Virus record (IMG/VR): IMGVR_UViG_3300012988_000021
Location: 1 to 46,682 of that record
Reading direction: 5' to 3' (one strand)
DNA from: a virus
DNA length: 46,682 bases
Numbering within the stretch: position 1 is the first letter of the stretch; each line of letters begins with the position of its first letter. A program made the translations under genes and the position numbers. The notes beneath the pieces were generated by a model. It was not told the DNA's origin. It was given only the letters and a program-made list of their open reading frames with translations, and did not search any database. Shown here piece by piece: positions 31,758 to 40,134 of the stretch.

Positions 31758-32370
31758 TACTTTGGTTCCTTTGGCGCAGTCAGCAGCTTGCGGATTTTCG
31801 GGAGTTCAAAGAGCAACTCCAGGACCACGAGAGCCAATGTCGTGCGCTTGACCGTCTCTTCGTCATCCTCCGGCTCAGGCCAGAGGCTCAGGAGGAGGTG
31901 AGCCGCTACGCCGAGGTCAGCTTTCGCTTCTCGACGTAGCTCCTTTATTTTCCCGACAACGCATCCTTACGAATGCCCGCCAGGTGTGCGATTGCGTTGG
32001 AACAGACCGTCAGTACGCCCGGCTGTTCCTTCAGGATCTCTTCGAACGCTTCGATCGACGGATACCTGACGCATGGGATCACCAGTTGCTTCAGATCATC
32101 GATCTTGAACTCAGTCTTTTCAGCGAACCGGTTGTATGCTGCTGGTGCGGAGCGGAGCAGGATCACAGCGCCGTAGTCGGTGTCGATCCTAGCCAGCTGC
32201 TTCGGCTTGTACTGCTCCAGCAGTGCCGACATCGCTTGCTCTTCTTTGAGAGCACGCTCCTCAGCAGCGAGTTCGGCAGCCAATTCATCGGCCTCGTTGA
32301 CGGGCTTGGCCTGCAGGGCGGCTCGAGCCGCTTTTGCGGCTGCCAAACGTTTCTTCAAGTCATCACTCAC
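31757..32370 (-). CDS. Frameshifted tail assembly chaperone (G-GT type)
   Basis: The product of a -1 frameshift at GGGAAAA (31954-31948, minus strand). After GGA-AAA the ribosome moves back one base and continues ATA AAG GAG CTA. The new frame stays open for 63 codons (IKELRREAKADLGVAAHLLL, then SLWPEPEDDEETVKRTTLAL, then VVLELLFELPKIRKLLTAPK), and its stop TAA shares a base with the tape-measure ATG. This is the classical arrangement of lambda G/GT and its counterparts in myophages, where the longer protein binds the tape measure and the shorter recruits tube subunits. Total about 204 residues. I could follow every codon and found no stop. Confidence 0.88.
31945..32370 (-). CDS. Tail assembly chaperone, short form
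   Basis: 141 residues. N-terminal Ala/Lys helix (DDLKKRLAAAKAARAALQAK), an acidic helix (ADELAAELAAEERALKEEQA), then YKPKQLARIDTDYGAVILLR and YNRFAEKTEFKIDDLKQLVI. It ends DALSGK at the slippery site. It lies between tube and tape measure, where the tail chaperone is expected. It overlaps the tube gene stop by 4 bp. Confidence 0.82.
   Translation of the reverse strand: MSDDLKKRLAAAKAARAALQAKPVNEADELAAELAAEERALKEEQAMSALLEQYKPKQLARIDTDYGAVILLRSAPAAYNRFAEKTEFKIDDLKQLVIPCVRYPSIEAFEEILKEQPGVLTVCSNAIAHLAGIRKDALSGK
31948..31954 (-). promoter_or_regulatory. Slippery heptamer GGGAAAA, -1 frameshift site
   Basis: Reads G GGA AAA TAA in the chaperone frame, a canonical X-XXY-YYZ site one codon before the stop. 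An AGGAG sequence follows 3 bases after the heptamer (AATAAAGGAGC); it cannot act as an upstream stimulator but may help pausing. The downstream frame is open for 63 codons. Confidence 0.85.
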
Positions 32371-32846
32371 GGAGCACCTCCCGATCCATCAAACTGAGTC
32401 ATGCCGTTTCGGCGGATCGCCATGGCGTCGATCTCGATCTCCTCTTGCAGCGGATCGGGGTTCTCTTCTTCAGAGCTCGAAGTGCCGACGTAAACGCATC
32501 GTTCGATGTCGACGTACATCTCGGGTTCGAAGTCTTCGATGTATTGCGTGTTGATGTGGAACTCGTAGTCGCCGTAGCTGTTGCCGTCGGGCGACAAGCT
32601 GGCGAGCTTGGTCCGAAGAGCGTGCATGGTCGACTTGGGCCCCTTCAATTTGACGGGCTCGACTGTGTACTTGCCACGGGTACGCGCACGTGGAGCGTGG
32701 TGCTTACCCATGCCGTATTGCTTGGTTCGCTCTCGCTTGTCGGAGTAGCTCAGGCTCGTGAAGCCAGTAAAGATTTCGTCGTCTACCCGAAGGGTGATTG
32801 AACCCCACGAGACGATGTTGCCGTTAATGCGGATTTGGTCTGCCAT
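32367..32846 (-). CDS. Tail tube protein
   Basis: 159 residues: IRINGNIVSWGSITLRVDDE, FTGFTSLSYSDKRERTKQYG, RGKYTVEPVKLKGPKSTMHA, then SYGDYEFHINTQYIEDFEPE. This is the strand layout of phage tail tube proteins, and it follows the sheath gene as in other contractile-tail phages. It stacks as hexameric rings inside the sheath. Confidence 0.82.
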   Translation of the reverse strand: MADQIRINGNIVSWGSITLRVDDEIFTGFTSLSYSDKRERTKQYGMGKHHAPRARTRGKYTVEPVKLKGPKSTMHALRTKLASLSPDGNSYGDYEFHINTQYIEDFEPEMYVDIERCVYVGTSSSEEENPDPLQEEIEIDAMAIRRNGMTQFDGSGGAP

Positions 32847-32861
32847 TTAGCCCCCCGGCCT

Positions 32862-34313
32862 TCACGCTGCTTGGACTGCCGGGTTGTAAAATCCGGTGTC
32901 GATGAGGATGAGTTTTGGATAGAACAGCGGAACGATGCCCTCGCTGACCTGTAGTTTGTCGCCCTGGAGCAGGTTGGTGTTCCGGTCGATCTTGACGAAC
33001 TTGACCTGGCCATACGCACCCGCGCTCGCCATCGGCTTGGCCATGATCGCGTTACGGATGGCTGCGTTGCAGGCAGCTTCGATCGCCACTGCTTCGCTTT
33101 CGAGGATCGTGCCCTTATTAGCGTCGACCTTGATCGGCTTCGACAAGCGGCGTTGAAAGAAGAGGCGAGTCGTCCTCTTCAGCAAGTTCATCACCCTGCG
33201 GTGTTGGAACCACTGGAAGTCAGAACCGCTCGGGCTGAACAGGCGTGGGTTGCAGGTGTAGACACCTTGCTCACCGTCCCAGGTGCGGAGCACCGTGAAA
33301 CGTGAGTCGGAGAGTCCAGGATTTACGAACTCGTCGTGCTCATCAACGCCACCATTGGCGTCACGGATGACGACACCAGGCAGATTGCCGACGTCGATCG
33401 CCGAGATATCGATTTCGTGTGAGACAGTGGCCGCCAATGGGGCGATAGCGAAGCTGACGGGGCGCTTGTAGAGTCGACCGCTAACAGCTGAGCTGATCTT
33501 GGCCGAGCCAGCACACAGCATGCCGACCGTGCTGGAAAGCGAGCCGAAGATGCCGTCGAGAGCGGTCTTGTAAGCGGATTCGGATTCGCCGATCGTCGGG
33601 ATCCGTGTGTGACCGATCCAAGCTTTTTCCGGCATTCCCGCGAAGCTGGTGCCGATAGCTGCGAAGCTGGTGGCGTCGATTGGTCCGATGATCGAGACGA
33701 CATCGAACGGCGTGGTGCTGACCTTCAGAGCGGCTAGAGCGGCGGTGAGATCACCAGACGCCCAATTGGGTGCCGTGGTTCGATAGCTGGCGGTGTCGCC
33801 GGCTACCAGGGTGCCGGTGCCAAGTGCAAAGCCGATGCCGCCGCTACCAGGGATGACGATCGAAGTCGCAACGCCCAACGCCGTTACTGCCGACCAAGAG
33901 CGTCCGCCATCGAGCGAGGTCTGGTATGTGATGCCCGTGGTGCCGACGGTTCCGCCGGTCACAATCTTGAGCACCACTTCGTAATCGTCGTTCGCCGTGG
34001 TGTCCGCACCGGCCGTCACCACGCTGGTTCCGGTGATGCCAGTCACAACGATCGCAGTCTCAGTGGCCGCCACCGAAGCGGTCGCTCTCGTGAGCAGGAC
34101 CGGTTGATCATAGGCGGTGATGAAATAGCAGGCAGCCTCGACTAGCGGGCCACCGCCGAAATTTGAAATCACATCCTGCGTGCGCGAAAACGCTGCAGGA
34201 GTGGCGATCGGGCCGGAGTCAGAGACGCCGACGATTGCAAAATACGATGCTCCACTTGGCAGTACGCCAAGGGCTCCATCCAACTCCGTGATGACTACGC
34301 TCGGTACGGGCAT
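32862..34313 (-). CDS. Contractile tail sheath protein
   Basis: 483 residues. GALGVLPSGASYFAIVGVSD at the N-terminus, TAFDVVSIIGPID-like middle (TTPFDVVSIIGPIDATSFAA), FTVLRTWDGEQGVYTCNPRL and FQWFQHRRVMNLLKRTTRLF near the C-terminus match the sheath family, including the C-terminal strand used in the handshake between subunits. Domain insertion at ~95-190 is Gly/Thr-rich. Its presence defines the virion as a myovirus type. A hairpin (34315-34335) covers its ribosome-binding site. Confidence 0.9.
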   Translation of the reverse strand: MPVPSVVITELDGALGVLPSGASYFAIVGVSDSGPIATPAAFSRTQDVISNFGGGPLVEAACYFITAYDQPVLLTRATASVAATETAIVVTGITGTSVVTAGADTTANDDYEVVLKIVTGGTVGTTGITYQTSLDGGRSWSAVTALGVATSIVIPGSGGIGFALGTGTLVAGDTASYRTTAPNWASGDLTAALAALKVSTTPFDVVSIIGPIDATSFAAIGTSFAGMPEKAWIGHTRIPTIGESESAYKTALDGIFGSLSSTVGMLCAGSAKISSAVSGRLYKRPVSFAIAPLAATVSHEIDISAIDVGNLPGVVIRDANGGVDEHDEFVNPGLSDSRFTVLRTWDGEQGVYTCNPRLFSPSGSDFQWFQHRRVMNLLKRTTRLFFQRRLSKPIKVDANKGTILESEAVAIEAACNAAIRNAIMAKPMASAGAYGQVKFVKIDRNTNLLQGDKLQVSEGIVPLFYPKLILIDTGFYNPAVQAA

Positions 34314-34314
34314 G

Positions 34315-34335
34315 CTGATGACTCCGGGTCATCAG
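34315..34335 (-). promoter_or_regulatory. Hairpin at sheath ribosome-binding site
   Basis: CTGATGAC-CCGGA-GTCATCAG on the coding strand, directly before the ATG. The GGAG Shine-Dalgarno lies in the loop and right arm, so folding may limit sheath translation until coupled translation or a protein opens it. Confidence 0.6.
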
Positions 34336-34349
34336 CACTAGAGTGCGAT
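34335..34349. promoter_or_regulatory. Late-gene palindrome, copy 3 (sheath)
   Basis: GCACTAGAGTGC is a perfect 12-bp dyad followed by GAT. It lies 22-36 bp upstream of the sheath start, just before the hairpin. Confidence 0.6.
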
Positions 34350-34363
34350 AGTGCTTGTCGGCC

Positions 34364-34933
34364 TTAAGGGTCCGGGACGATCTCTACCGGTGGATCTGAT
34401 TCAGTCGAGCCATCGCCACCAACGATGAAGCCTGTCGCTTCGCCAGCTGTGTTGACTGGTGCGAAAGTGAACGGCTCGTCGAGCACAGGCGCTTGGATGG
34501 TTGCGACCACTATGACGGCTGCACCCATGCGTCCTTCTTTGCGCTTGATGTCCCAGGTCTGCGATTTGATCGTGAACGTTCCGACCGCTGCCTTGTAGAC
34601 GGCTCGACGCCAGGCGTCGTAGTTCAAGCGGACTTGATTGTACTGAGCTCGATCGTCTTCCTTCGCTTGCGGGTTCGCCCCGACTATCGTGCAAGTGAAC
34701 GTCTCAAGCAGCGTCCCAAGCGGACGAGCGGGCAGTGAGCCCGGATAGCGCGGGCCAGCATCGTCACCTAACGACCCCGACGGATCCCCAGGGGTCCAGA
34801 TGATCCGATTGATGTTGCCGCCCTGTCTTGGGGGTTCTTTCCAGCCAAAGATGTTGTCGATCAGCGTCTTCTCGTCGGCGAATCGTTGGACGACGGAATC
34901 AAATAGGTGTTCGAGGGCGAAGACGACGGCCAT
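34364..34933 (-). CDS. Tail terminator/neck-region protein
   Basis: 189 residues from ATG 34933 (TGATG overlap). The start is FALEHLFDSVVQRFADEKTL, then WKEPPRQGGNINRIIWTPGD, and QYNQVRLNYDAWRRAVYKAA. The position between the virion-morphogenesis protein and the sheath is that of the tail terminator or neck protein closing the tube at the head side. The last ~25 residues are acidic and disordered (GGDGSTESDPPVEIVPDP). Confidence 0.65.
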   Translation of the reverse strand: MAVVFALEHLFDSVVQRFADEKTLIDNIFGWKEPPRQGGNINRIIWTPGDPSGSLGDDAGPRYPGSLPARPLGTLLETFTCTIVGANPQAKEDDRAQYNQVRLNYDAWRRAVYKAAVGTFTIKSQTWDIKRKEGRMGAAVIVVATIQAPVLDEPFTFAPVNTAGEATGFIVGGDGSTESDPPVEIVPDP

Positions 34934-35343
34934 CACTTGCCCTTGGTCATGTGTTGGTTGAATCGCTTGACCGCCACCTGCTTGACCGCTTCGGTCATGG
35001 GCTGCGGTAGCCGTGAGCTCGGCAGGATCTGCCGACGAACGTTACCCTTAGCGGCACCCAGGTGATGCAAGGCCACGTGGCCCTCAAGCTTGGCTTGCAC
35101 GACGCTGGAGATGGCCCGCACGGTCAGTGCCGCACCCGCATTGGTGAGCGGCTTCTTGCCCTCTTTCGTGAGCTGCCAAGGCTTGTCCTCTGGGTCGACA
35201 CCGGCAGAGATGTTCTGCCGAATCTTCGCATCGAGCGCTGGAGCCACGTCCTTCGCTACTTCGGATGGGAGATCGCCCAGTTGGTTGATCCGATCGATCC
35301 ACCCTTGGAGTTCGGCGAACGCTTGCCCGTTATCCCGAGCCAT
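34933..35343 (-). CDS. Mu gpG-like virion morphogenesis protein
   Basis: 136 residues from MARDNGQAFAELQG; the frame is open to 35427 but overlaps the adaptor. WIDRINQLGDLPSEVAKDVA, then DPEDKPWQLTKEGKKPLTNA, VVQAKLEGHVALHHLGAAKG and RQILPSSRLPQPM follow the Mu gpG/virion-morphogenesis (tail completion) pattern. It helps join head and tail. It starts 13 bp inside the adaptor gene. Confidence 0.75.
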   Translation of the reverse strand: MARDNGQAFAELQGWIDRINQLGDLPSEVAKDVAPALDAKIRQNISAGVDPEDKPWQLTKEGKKPLTNAGAALTVRAISSVVQAKLEGHVALHHLGAAKGNVRRQILPSSRLPQPMTEAVKQVAVKRFNQHMTKGK

Positions 35344-35815
35344 TGCGGTCCTCCTGACGGCCAATCTGCTCCTGTTGATCCATCCAGACGTACGGCGAGG
35401 TTTCGGTGTAGGCGAGGGGAGCGCCACGGCTAATGCCCTGACCTCCGGGAGCGTCCTGTCTGAGCGGTAGCTCGTACAGCCCGTCCTTGGCGTTGGCCGC
35501 TTCCGCTATCTCGTCGGTCGCTGCTTTCGAATCGTCTTGAACAGCGGTGATCTGAGCGTCGGTGCTGTCGACGCCTCGCTTCAAATAAATCCGGGACGTG
35601 ACCAATCGGGCGAGCCAGCCCTGGACCACGATGGGAGGCGAATCCGAATCGAACGGGGTGGCGTATCGCTTGGCCAGTCGGCTATCGATGTAGCCGCTCC
35701 AAAACGCAAGCTGGCCGTCAACCCACCCAGGCTGCTGAGTCTCGATGTACTCGACGTACTCAGCTGGGCAGATCGCCAACGCTGTGAATGTTTCGACTGT
35801 TAGATATGCGGCCAC
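35330..35815 (-). CDS. DUF1320-like head-tail adaptor
   Basis: 161 residues, GTG start. YLTVETFTALAICPAEYVEY, then GQLAFWSGYIDSRLAKRYAT and WLARLVTSRIYLKRGVDSTD match the Mu gp36/DUF1320 adaptor type that docks under the portal. The C-terminal ~45 residues are charged and flexible. It is separated from the capsid gene by a terminator (35824-35856), so it may depend on read-through or an own promoter. Confidence 0.75.
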   Translation of the reverse strand: MAAYLTVETFTALAICPAEYVEYIETQQPGWVDGQLAFWSGYIDSRLAKRYATPFDSDSPPIVVQGWLARLVTSRIYLKRGVDSTDAQITAVQDDSKAATDEIAEAANAKDGLYELPLRQDAPGGQGISRGAPLAYTETSPYVWMDQQEQIGRQEDRNGSG

Positions 35816-35823
35816 GGTCCCCC

Positions 35824-35856
35824 CAAAGAAAGAAGGGCACCCATGGGCGCCCTTCA
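35824..35856 (-). terminator. Intrinsic terminator after the capsid gene
   Basis: On the minus strand AAGGGCGCCC-AT-GGGTGCCCTT (one G-U) is followed by TCTTTCTTT. It lies 22 bp after the capsid stop and would limit expression of the genes behind it relative to capsid. Confidence 0.8.
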
Positions 35857-35877
35857 GTCAGCTCAAACCCCTGAGGG

Positions 35878-36915
35878 TTAGGAAGCGTCGACCCTGTACA
35901 GGTAGTACGGCAGGCCGGGAGCGGTGATGTTCTCGCCTCTCGTGATCCACTGCAGACCATTGTCGACCTGCAACTGAGCGTCGGTGACGCCCGAGTTGTA
36001 CTGAATGGAGAACGGCCTACGGACGCCGTACACCAGAGCGCCAAGCTGGCTTGCGCCTGCTTGTTCGGCTACCAGGTAGTAGGTCGTGTCCGAGCCGCCA
36101 AAGGCTGCGCTCAGCTCAGGAGCCTCGACGACTTCGAGTCCCCACCTTGCGACCAAGGCTGAAATGTCGAACGAACCACCACCGGAGCTCGCAGCGCCGG
36201 CAAGGAACTTCGCATCGGTCAAGATCGTGGCACGAGTGACGAGCTTGCTCGGCACCACCAGCTTTGTGACCCGAAGATTGCGAGGCGTGATGCCATCCGC
36301 CATCGGCACCAAAGCGATCTGAGCGATCGCCTTGCTGAGATTGGTCAACGCCACATCGGGAGTGACCGACTCGTCGATCGGCAGCGCACCCGGATTCGGC
36401 CCAGAGGCGGTGCTCTTGAACCAGTTTGCGTAAACGCCAGCGCTGGAGTCAAAAATGTGAACGGGATGATTGACTGCGAAGTAATTGCCGCCGTCAAAAC
36501 AGGTGGTGGTCGCACCGTTCTTGAGCAGGATGGCCAGCTGCTGCTGAGGCCAATACGCAAAGCGATGGCCCTGCTGACGTGCCCATTCGGTTGCCAGGGC
36601 AACGCCGTTTCCGTCGTAATCCTCGAACTGGTTTCGGTTGATCCGATAGCCTTTGGTGGCCGACTGGTAGAAGATCTCCTGGCTGGCCGTTGCAAGTTCT
36701 TCGAACTCCACGTTCGAACCGAAACGATCCCCCGTGTAGTCAATCCCGGATGCTTCAAGGAACCAAGTGAATCGCTCTCGCTTACTGCGAAGAGGGATTT
36801 CCTTGCCGACCTTTTGCCACCAGTTTTTCGCGAGAATCTCGTTGTAAGTATTCTCGACGATGATCTGCATGTTCGATTCGAGATCGAACGTAAAAGATGG
36901 AGTGAGTAGTGCCAT
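35878..36915 (-). CDS. Major capsid protein, Mu gpT-like
   Basis: 345 residues. The N-terminus LLTPSFTFDLESNMQIIVEN plus RFTWFLEASGIDYTGDRFGS and VEFEELATASQEIFYQSATK, RINRNQFEDYDGNGVALATE and a C-terminal PFSIQYNSGVTDAQL are typical of the gpT branch of HK97-fold capsid proteins. Spacing to the decoration and protease genes is the normal Mu-type order. A strong terminator follows, in keeping with high-level expression. Confidence 0.85.
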   Translation of the reverse strand: MALLTPSFTFDLESNMQIIVENTYNEILAKNWWQKVGKEIPLRSKRERFTWFLEASGIDYTGDRFGSNVEFEELATASQEIFYQSATKGYRINRNQFEDYDGNGVALATEWARQQGHRFAYWPQQQLAILLKNGATTTCFDGGNYFAVNHPVHIFDSSAGVYANWFKSTASGPNPGALPIDESVTPDVALTNLSKAIAQIALVPMADGITPRNLRVTKLVVPSKLVTRATILTDAKFLAGAASSGGGSFDISALVARWGLEVVEAPELSAAFGGSDTTYYLVAEQAGASQLGALVYGVRRPFSIQYNSGVTDAQLQVDNGLQWITRGENITAPGLPYYLYRVDAS

Positions 36916-36959
36916 GTTCCGCCCCTAAAATTCCCGCCCTAAAAAGCTCAGCGTTCAGA

Positions 36960-37382
36960 TCAGGTTGGGTTTGCCAACTCGACCAAGACGCCCTTAGTGG
37001 CGTCCACTTTCCAGACGCGACCAGCAATTGATCGAGCGTTGGAGTTAGATGTTTTGGCTACCGTCTGATCGTCAACGATGTAGCAATTGGAGCCGACCTC
37101 GGTTTGAGTGATCTGGTCGGTTGATGCCGAGTTGGCGAACCACATCGCATTCAACTCGCGGAAGAACTCGACGTTTGCGGTTCCGCCGCTCGCCACGAGT
37201 TGATCCTCACGGTAGCGACCGATCGGAATCAGCGTGGTTGAAGCGGTCCACTTCTTCACCAAGCCGGTGCTGGTATCGATCGCAGCCGCGCCGTTTTGAT
37301 AAACCTGCTCAGCAGTGCTGAGCAACGCCATGCCGGTCGATTTGACGACCTTGGTCATGCGCATCTTTGCAAGTGCGGTCAT
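36960..37382 (-). CDS. Head decoration protein (DUF2190-like)
   Basis: 140 residues. AAAIDTSTGLVKKWTASTTL, IPIGRYREDQLVASGGTANV, NAMWFANSASTDQITQTEVG and YIVDDQTVAKTSNSNARSIA describe the small beta-barrel of phage capsid decoration or DUF2190-type proteins. It is coded between protease/scaffold and capsid and overlaps the former by 4 bp. It probably stabilises the expanded head. Confidence 0.75.
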   Translation of the reverse strand: MTALAKMRMTKVVKSTGMALLSTAEQVYQNGAAAIDTSTGLVKKWTASTTLIPIGRYREDQLVASGGTANVEFFRELNAMWFANSASTDQITQTEVGSNCYIVDDQTVAKTSNSNARSIAGRVWKVDATKGVLVELANPT

Positions 37383-37945
37383 TTGCTACCCCCGAAAATC
37401 TGCAAGTTGCCTTGGTAGGAGACCCCTTGAGTCTTCTTGACCAGGCCCATCTGTTCGTTCAACTCAGTGTTGGCCGACAGCACCGGAGCACCCCCACCGT
37501 TCGCACCAACCGTGGGGCGAGTAGCGGGAACCGTTACGTGCGGATTGACGAAGCCAGCCGTGACCGGAATCGCATCGATCACCGCTTTGAGTGCACTCGT
37601 TGGAGTGGCCTTTAGGCTCTCGATCAGTTCGGGCTTGATGTCTGGACGAGCCGCAAACAGCGAGGTCCGCTTTGCAGCATCGGCTTCAGCTTCAAGAGTT
37701 GCCAGTTTGGCTTGCTGAGCAGCAACTTGCTTTGCCAGCGGGGCGACTGCCTGAGCCAGCGCGGCCGAAGCCTTGCTGTCGTCGTCGTCCTTCTTGGCCG
37801 GCTTGTCTTCGTCTTCTTGCTCCGCATCGTAGGCGGCCAAAGCTCGCTTGGCCTTGGAGGCCTTGTCTTCGTCGTCGCTTTCGGAAGCGGTGACGAGAGC
37901 TGCTCGCACTGCGTCTTCCTTCGGCTTGTCTTTGTCTTCGTCCAT
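37379..37945 (-). CDS. Nested scaffold protein (internal start)
   Basis: 188 residues in the protease frame from ATG 37945, with a GGAGA ribosome-binding site 9 bp upstream. The sequence begins [21 protein letters not shown] charged Lys/Asp part is followed by a coiled coil ([20 protein letters not shown]) and the end ILSANTELN-type tail. This is the same design as lambda gpNu3 inside gpC and Mu Z inside I. The late-gene palindrome lies 21-34 bp before this start although it is inside coding sequence. Confidence 0.7.
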   Translation of the reverse strand: MDEDKDKPKEDAVRAALVTASESDDEDKASKAKRALAAYDAEQEDEDKPAKKDDDDSKASAALAQAVAPLAKQVAAQQAKLATLEAEADAAKRTSLFAARPDIKPELIESLKATPTSALKAVIDAIPVTAGFVNPHVTVPATRPTVGANGGGAPVLSANTELNEQMGLVKKTQGVSYQGNLQIFGGSK

Positions 37946-38734
37946 TCGAATGGTCTCCGTCGTCTGCACTGGAGTGCGAGATGCGGAGAGCCGGTCCTTG
38001 AGGGCCGAAAAAGATTCGACAGAGTTGGCCAACCCAACACCAATGGCGTTGACGCCCACGAACACGGCAGCCTGATAGGCCGCCACCGTCTCAGGCGTTA
38101 GCCCACGTCGCTCAGCCACCAAGTTAAAGAAGACGGCAGCCGTTTGGTCGACGGTCGCTTGCATGGCCGCCAGAACTCCGTCGGTGGTGCCAGCGTGTGG
38201 ATTGCCATCCGCCTTACGGGCGCCGCTCGTGATGACTGAGTACTGGAGCCCCATCGCCCCATCGAGGCGGGTGGAATCGTAGATTTGGGCGATGACCCCG
38301 ATGGAACCCACGACGGCCGTGTCTGCGATGACGATCTCGTCGGCAGCGCACGCAATCGCGTAGGCAGCCGAACAGCAGGCAGCGTCAGAGAATGCGATCA
38401 GTCGCTTGCCAGCGGCGTTGGCGATCTGGCGGATCTCTCGACTGGCGTCGAAGTTGCCGAAAACGTCGCCACCAGGCGAGTTGATCTTGAGCACCACCGT
38501 GGTGACGCCGGGTGCCATGCAAGCTGTCCGCACCTCGTCAACGATCGATCTGTAGTTCTGGAAGTGTGCATCGGCCCCGTGAACCAACGGCCCGCTGATC
38601 TCGACGCATGCAACGGACGGCGAGAGCATGCAAAGCTCGTCAGCCTTGGCTGCTTGCGGATATTCCAGGCCAAATGCCTGCTGTTGGATCGCAACGATCC
38701 CCCTTGGGGCGTATGCCCTTAGCTCTGCTGTCAT
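37379..38734 (-). CDS. Prohead protease (S49) fused to scaffold
   Basis: 451 residues. [19 protein letters not shown], then S122 ([18 protein letters not shown]) and K174 ([11 protein letters not shown]) give the Ser/Lys pair of S49 (SppA-like) phage proteases; the domain ends ~255. From ~263 follows an acidic/Lys linker and a coiled-coil scaffold. The protease removes the scaffold during head maturation. It overlaps the portal gene by 4 bp. Confidence 0.88.
   Translation of the reverse strand: MTAELRAYAPRGIVAIQQQAFGLEYPQAAKADELCMLSPSVACVEISGPLVHGADAHFQNYRSIVDEVRTACMAPGVTTVVLKINSPGGDVFGNFDASREIRQIANAAGKRLIAFSDAACCSAAYAIACAADEIVIADTAVVGSIGVIAQIYDSTRLDGAMGLQYSVITSGARKADGNPHAGTTDGVLAAMQATVDQTAAVFFNLVAERRGLTPETVAAYQAAVFVGVNAIGVGLANSVESFSALKDRLSASRTPVQTTETIRMDEDKDKPKEDAVRAALVTASESDDEDKASKAKRALAAYDAEQEDEDKPAKKDDDDSKASAALAQAVAPLAKQVAAQQAKLATLEAEADAAKRTSLFAARPDIKPELIESLKATPTSALKAVIDAIPVTAGFVNPHVTVPATRPTVGANGGGAPVLSANTELNEQMGLVKKTQGVSYQGNLQIFGGSK
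37966..37979. promoter_or_regulatory. Late-gene palindrome, copy 2 (nested scaffold)
   Basis: GCACTGGAGTGC dyad plus GA, inside the protease codons (ASRTPVQ) and before the internal scaffold start. The same core occurs before portal, sheath, baseplate J and the fibre-associated gene. Confidence 0.55.
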
Positions 38735-40110
38735 ATCGATGTCCCCCCGGACACTGGTTTGTCTTCGGCTGGTGGAGCGTCGGGCTTTGGCCCCGGCCCC
38801 AATAGTTCTTCGTCCCCCGGGTCTGGAGTGCCTTCAGCAACGGGAATCCCGAAACGAGCGATCAACTCGTCTACGTCGAGGCGCTTCTTGCTCTTGGCCA
38901 ACACGGCTCGGAGCTTGTCGATCGCATCACCGACCTCGTTTAGGGATTTGGCTTCTTTTTCCCGGTCCGCTGCTGGGTCGGTGTCCCACTCGATGCGCGG
39001 GCTCTCGGCCAACGCATCGGGGCCGAACTCGCTGAAGACGTAGGGCGGCAGGATCTGCGTGTTGATCGTGTGGCTCAAACTGTCAGCGGTCAGTTTGATC
39101 AGATCGCTTCGGATCGTTTGGTGAATGGCCGCGTTTGCGAAGCCGGTCCCGCCGTCGACCGTTACGGTCTGACCGGCGAGCGTGATCATGATCTCGTTGT
39201 CGGAGGTGGCGACTTCAGTGCCAAACACTTCCCAACCACGGCCATTTGATTCAACGAGGTCGACCTCCCATCCGGGGGGCAACTCGAATACTGAATTGAC
39301 GCCCCACGAGATTAGGTTGGCGAGGAAGCCCTTGCGCTGATCCTCGGTCGCACCCTGTACGGTTTTGGCGACCCGAGCAGGATTGGCCAATTTCGCTGAA
39401 TAATTGGCTCGATTGCTGAGGGCGTGTTCTTTGTGGATGTAGGCTCGACCAAGCGCCGGCCAGAGACCGGCATGCCAAGGGGACAAGCGTGCACGGCAAT
39501 GCAGCACCCAGCGGCCATCACCTGGTGTGATTGGTAGCGAGCCGGCGATTGATTGATAGAACCAGGTGTTCTTGGTCCAATCGTACCAAAGGAACTCAGG
39601 GTCGAGACGCTGAAGGACCGGATACGAGCGACCAACAACCGGTACCAGTTCGGCCACACCGACACCTAGGATCATCTCGTCTGCCGCCAGCTGAGCAAGT
39701 TCGGTCGGCGGACAGAGCTCGTCGAATACGGAGCGGGTTGCCGTCTGTGCTGTGAGTGTCTCGATGATCTCTTGGTTGCCTCGCCACCTTTTGGGCAAGC
39801 TAACCAAGCCAGCGGTGCGGGTTTGCGTCAGACCGTTGATCAGACCGTCACGCCGCATCGCCCGATGGAGCTGCCCGGCGGTCCGCATGCGGCCGGCGTC
39901 ACACTCGTGGACGACACGCTCTAGGTCTGAGAGGTACCAACGAGTCTGAGTCGAGACGAGCGGCTGGATCTGCCCGCCCATTTGCTCACGAACCCGCTCG
40001 ACCATCTTGCTGTCCAGTTCGGGCAGCGATGCCTGGGATCGAGCTTGATACGCACTAATGCCCAGAAACGCTTTAGCGGCGTCAGTAAACCGGCTCGTGA
40101 TAGATGCCAC
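38731..40110 (-). CDS. Portal protein, DUF935-like
   Basis: 459 residues, GTG start. [20 protein letters not shown] at the start, then [60 protein letters not shown] and a C-terminal [16 protein letters not shown]-type region match the Mu-like DUF935 portal family. It forms the dodecameric DNA gate at one head vertex. The end has a Pro/Asp-rich flexible tail. It follows TerL after 24 bp that hold the late-gene motif. Confidence 0.85.
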   Translation of the reverse strand: MASITSRFTDAAKAFLGISAYQARSQASLPELDSKMVERVREQMGGQIQPLVSTQTRWYLSDLERVVHECDAGRMRTAGQLHRAMRRDGLINGLTQTRTAGLVSLPKRWRGNQEIIETLTAQTATRSVFDELCPPTELAQLAADEMILGVGVAELVPVVGRSYPVLQRLDPEFLWYDWTKNTWFYQSIAGSLPITPGDGRWVLHCRARLSPWHAGLWPALGRAYIHKEHALSNRANYSAKLANPARVAKTVQGATEDQRKGFLANLISWGVNSVFELPPGWEVDLVESNGRGWEVFGTEVATSDNEIMITLAGQTVTVDGGTGFANAAIHQTIRSDLIKLTADSLSHTINTQILPPYVFSEFGPDALAESPRIEWDTDPAADREKEAKSLNEVGDAIDKLRAVLAKSKKRLDVDELIARFGIPVAEGTPDPGDEELLGPGPKPDAPPAEDKPVSGGTSI

Positions 40111-40118
40111 CCCCTAAT

Positions 40119-40129
40119 GGAGTGCGATC
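40119..40129. promoter_or_regulatory. Late-gene motif, copy 1 (portal)
   Basis: GATCGCACTCCATTAGGGG on the coding strand stands directly before the portal GTG, nearly identical in order and spacing to the baseplate J leader. Left palindrome half is degenerate here. Confidence 0.6.
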
Positions 40130-40134
40130 CTTAG

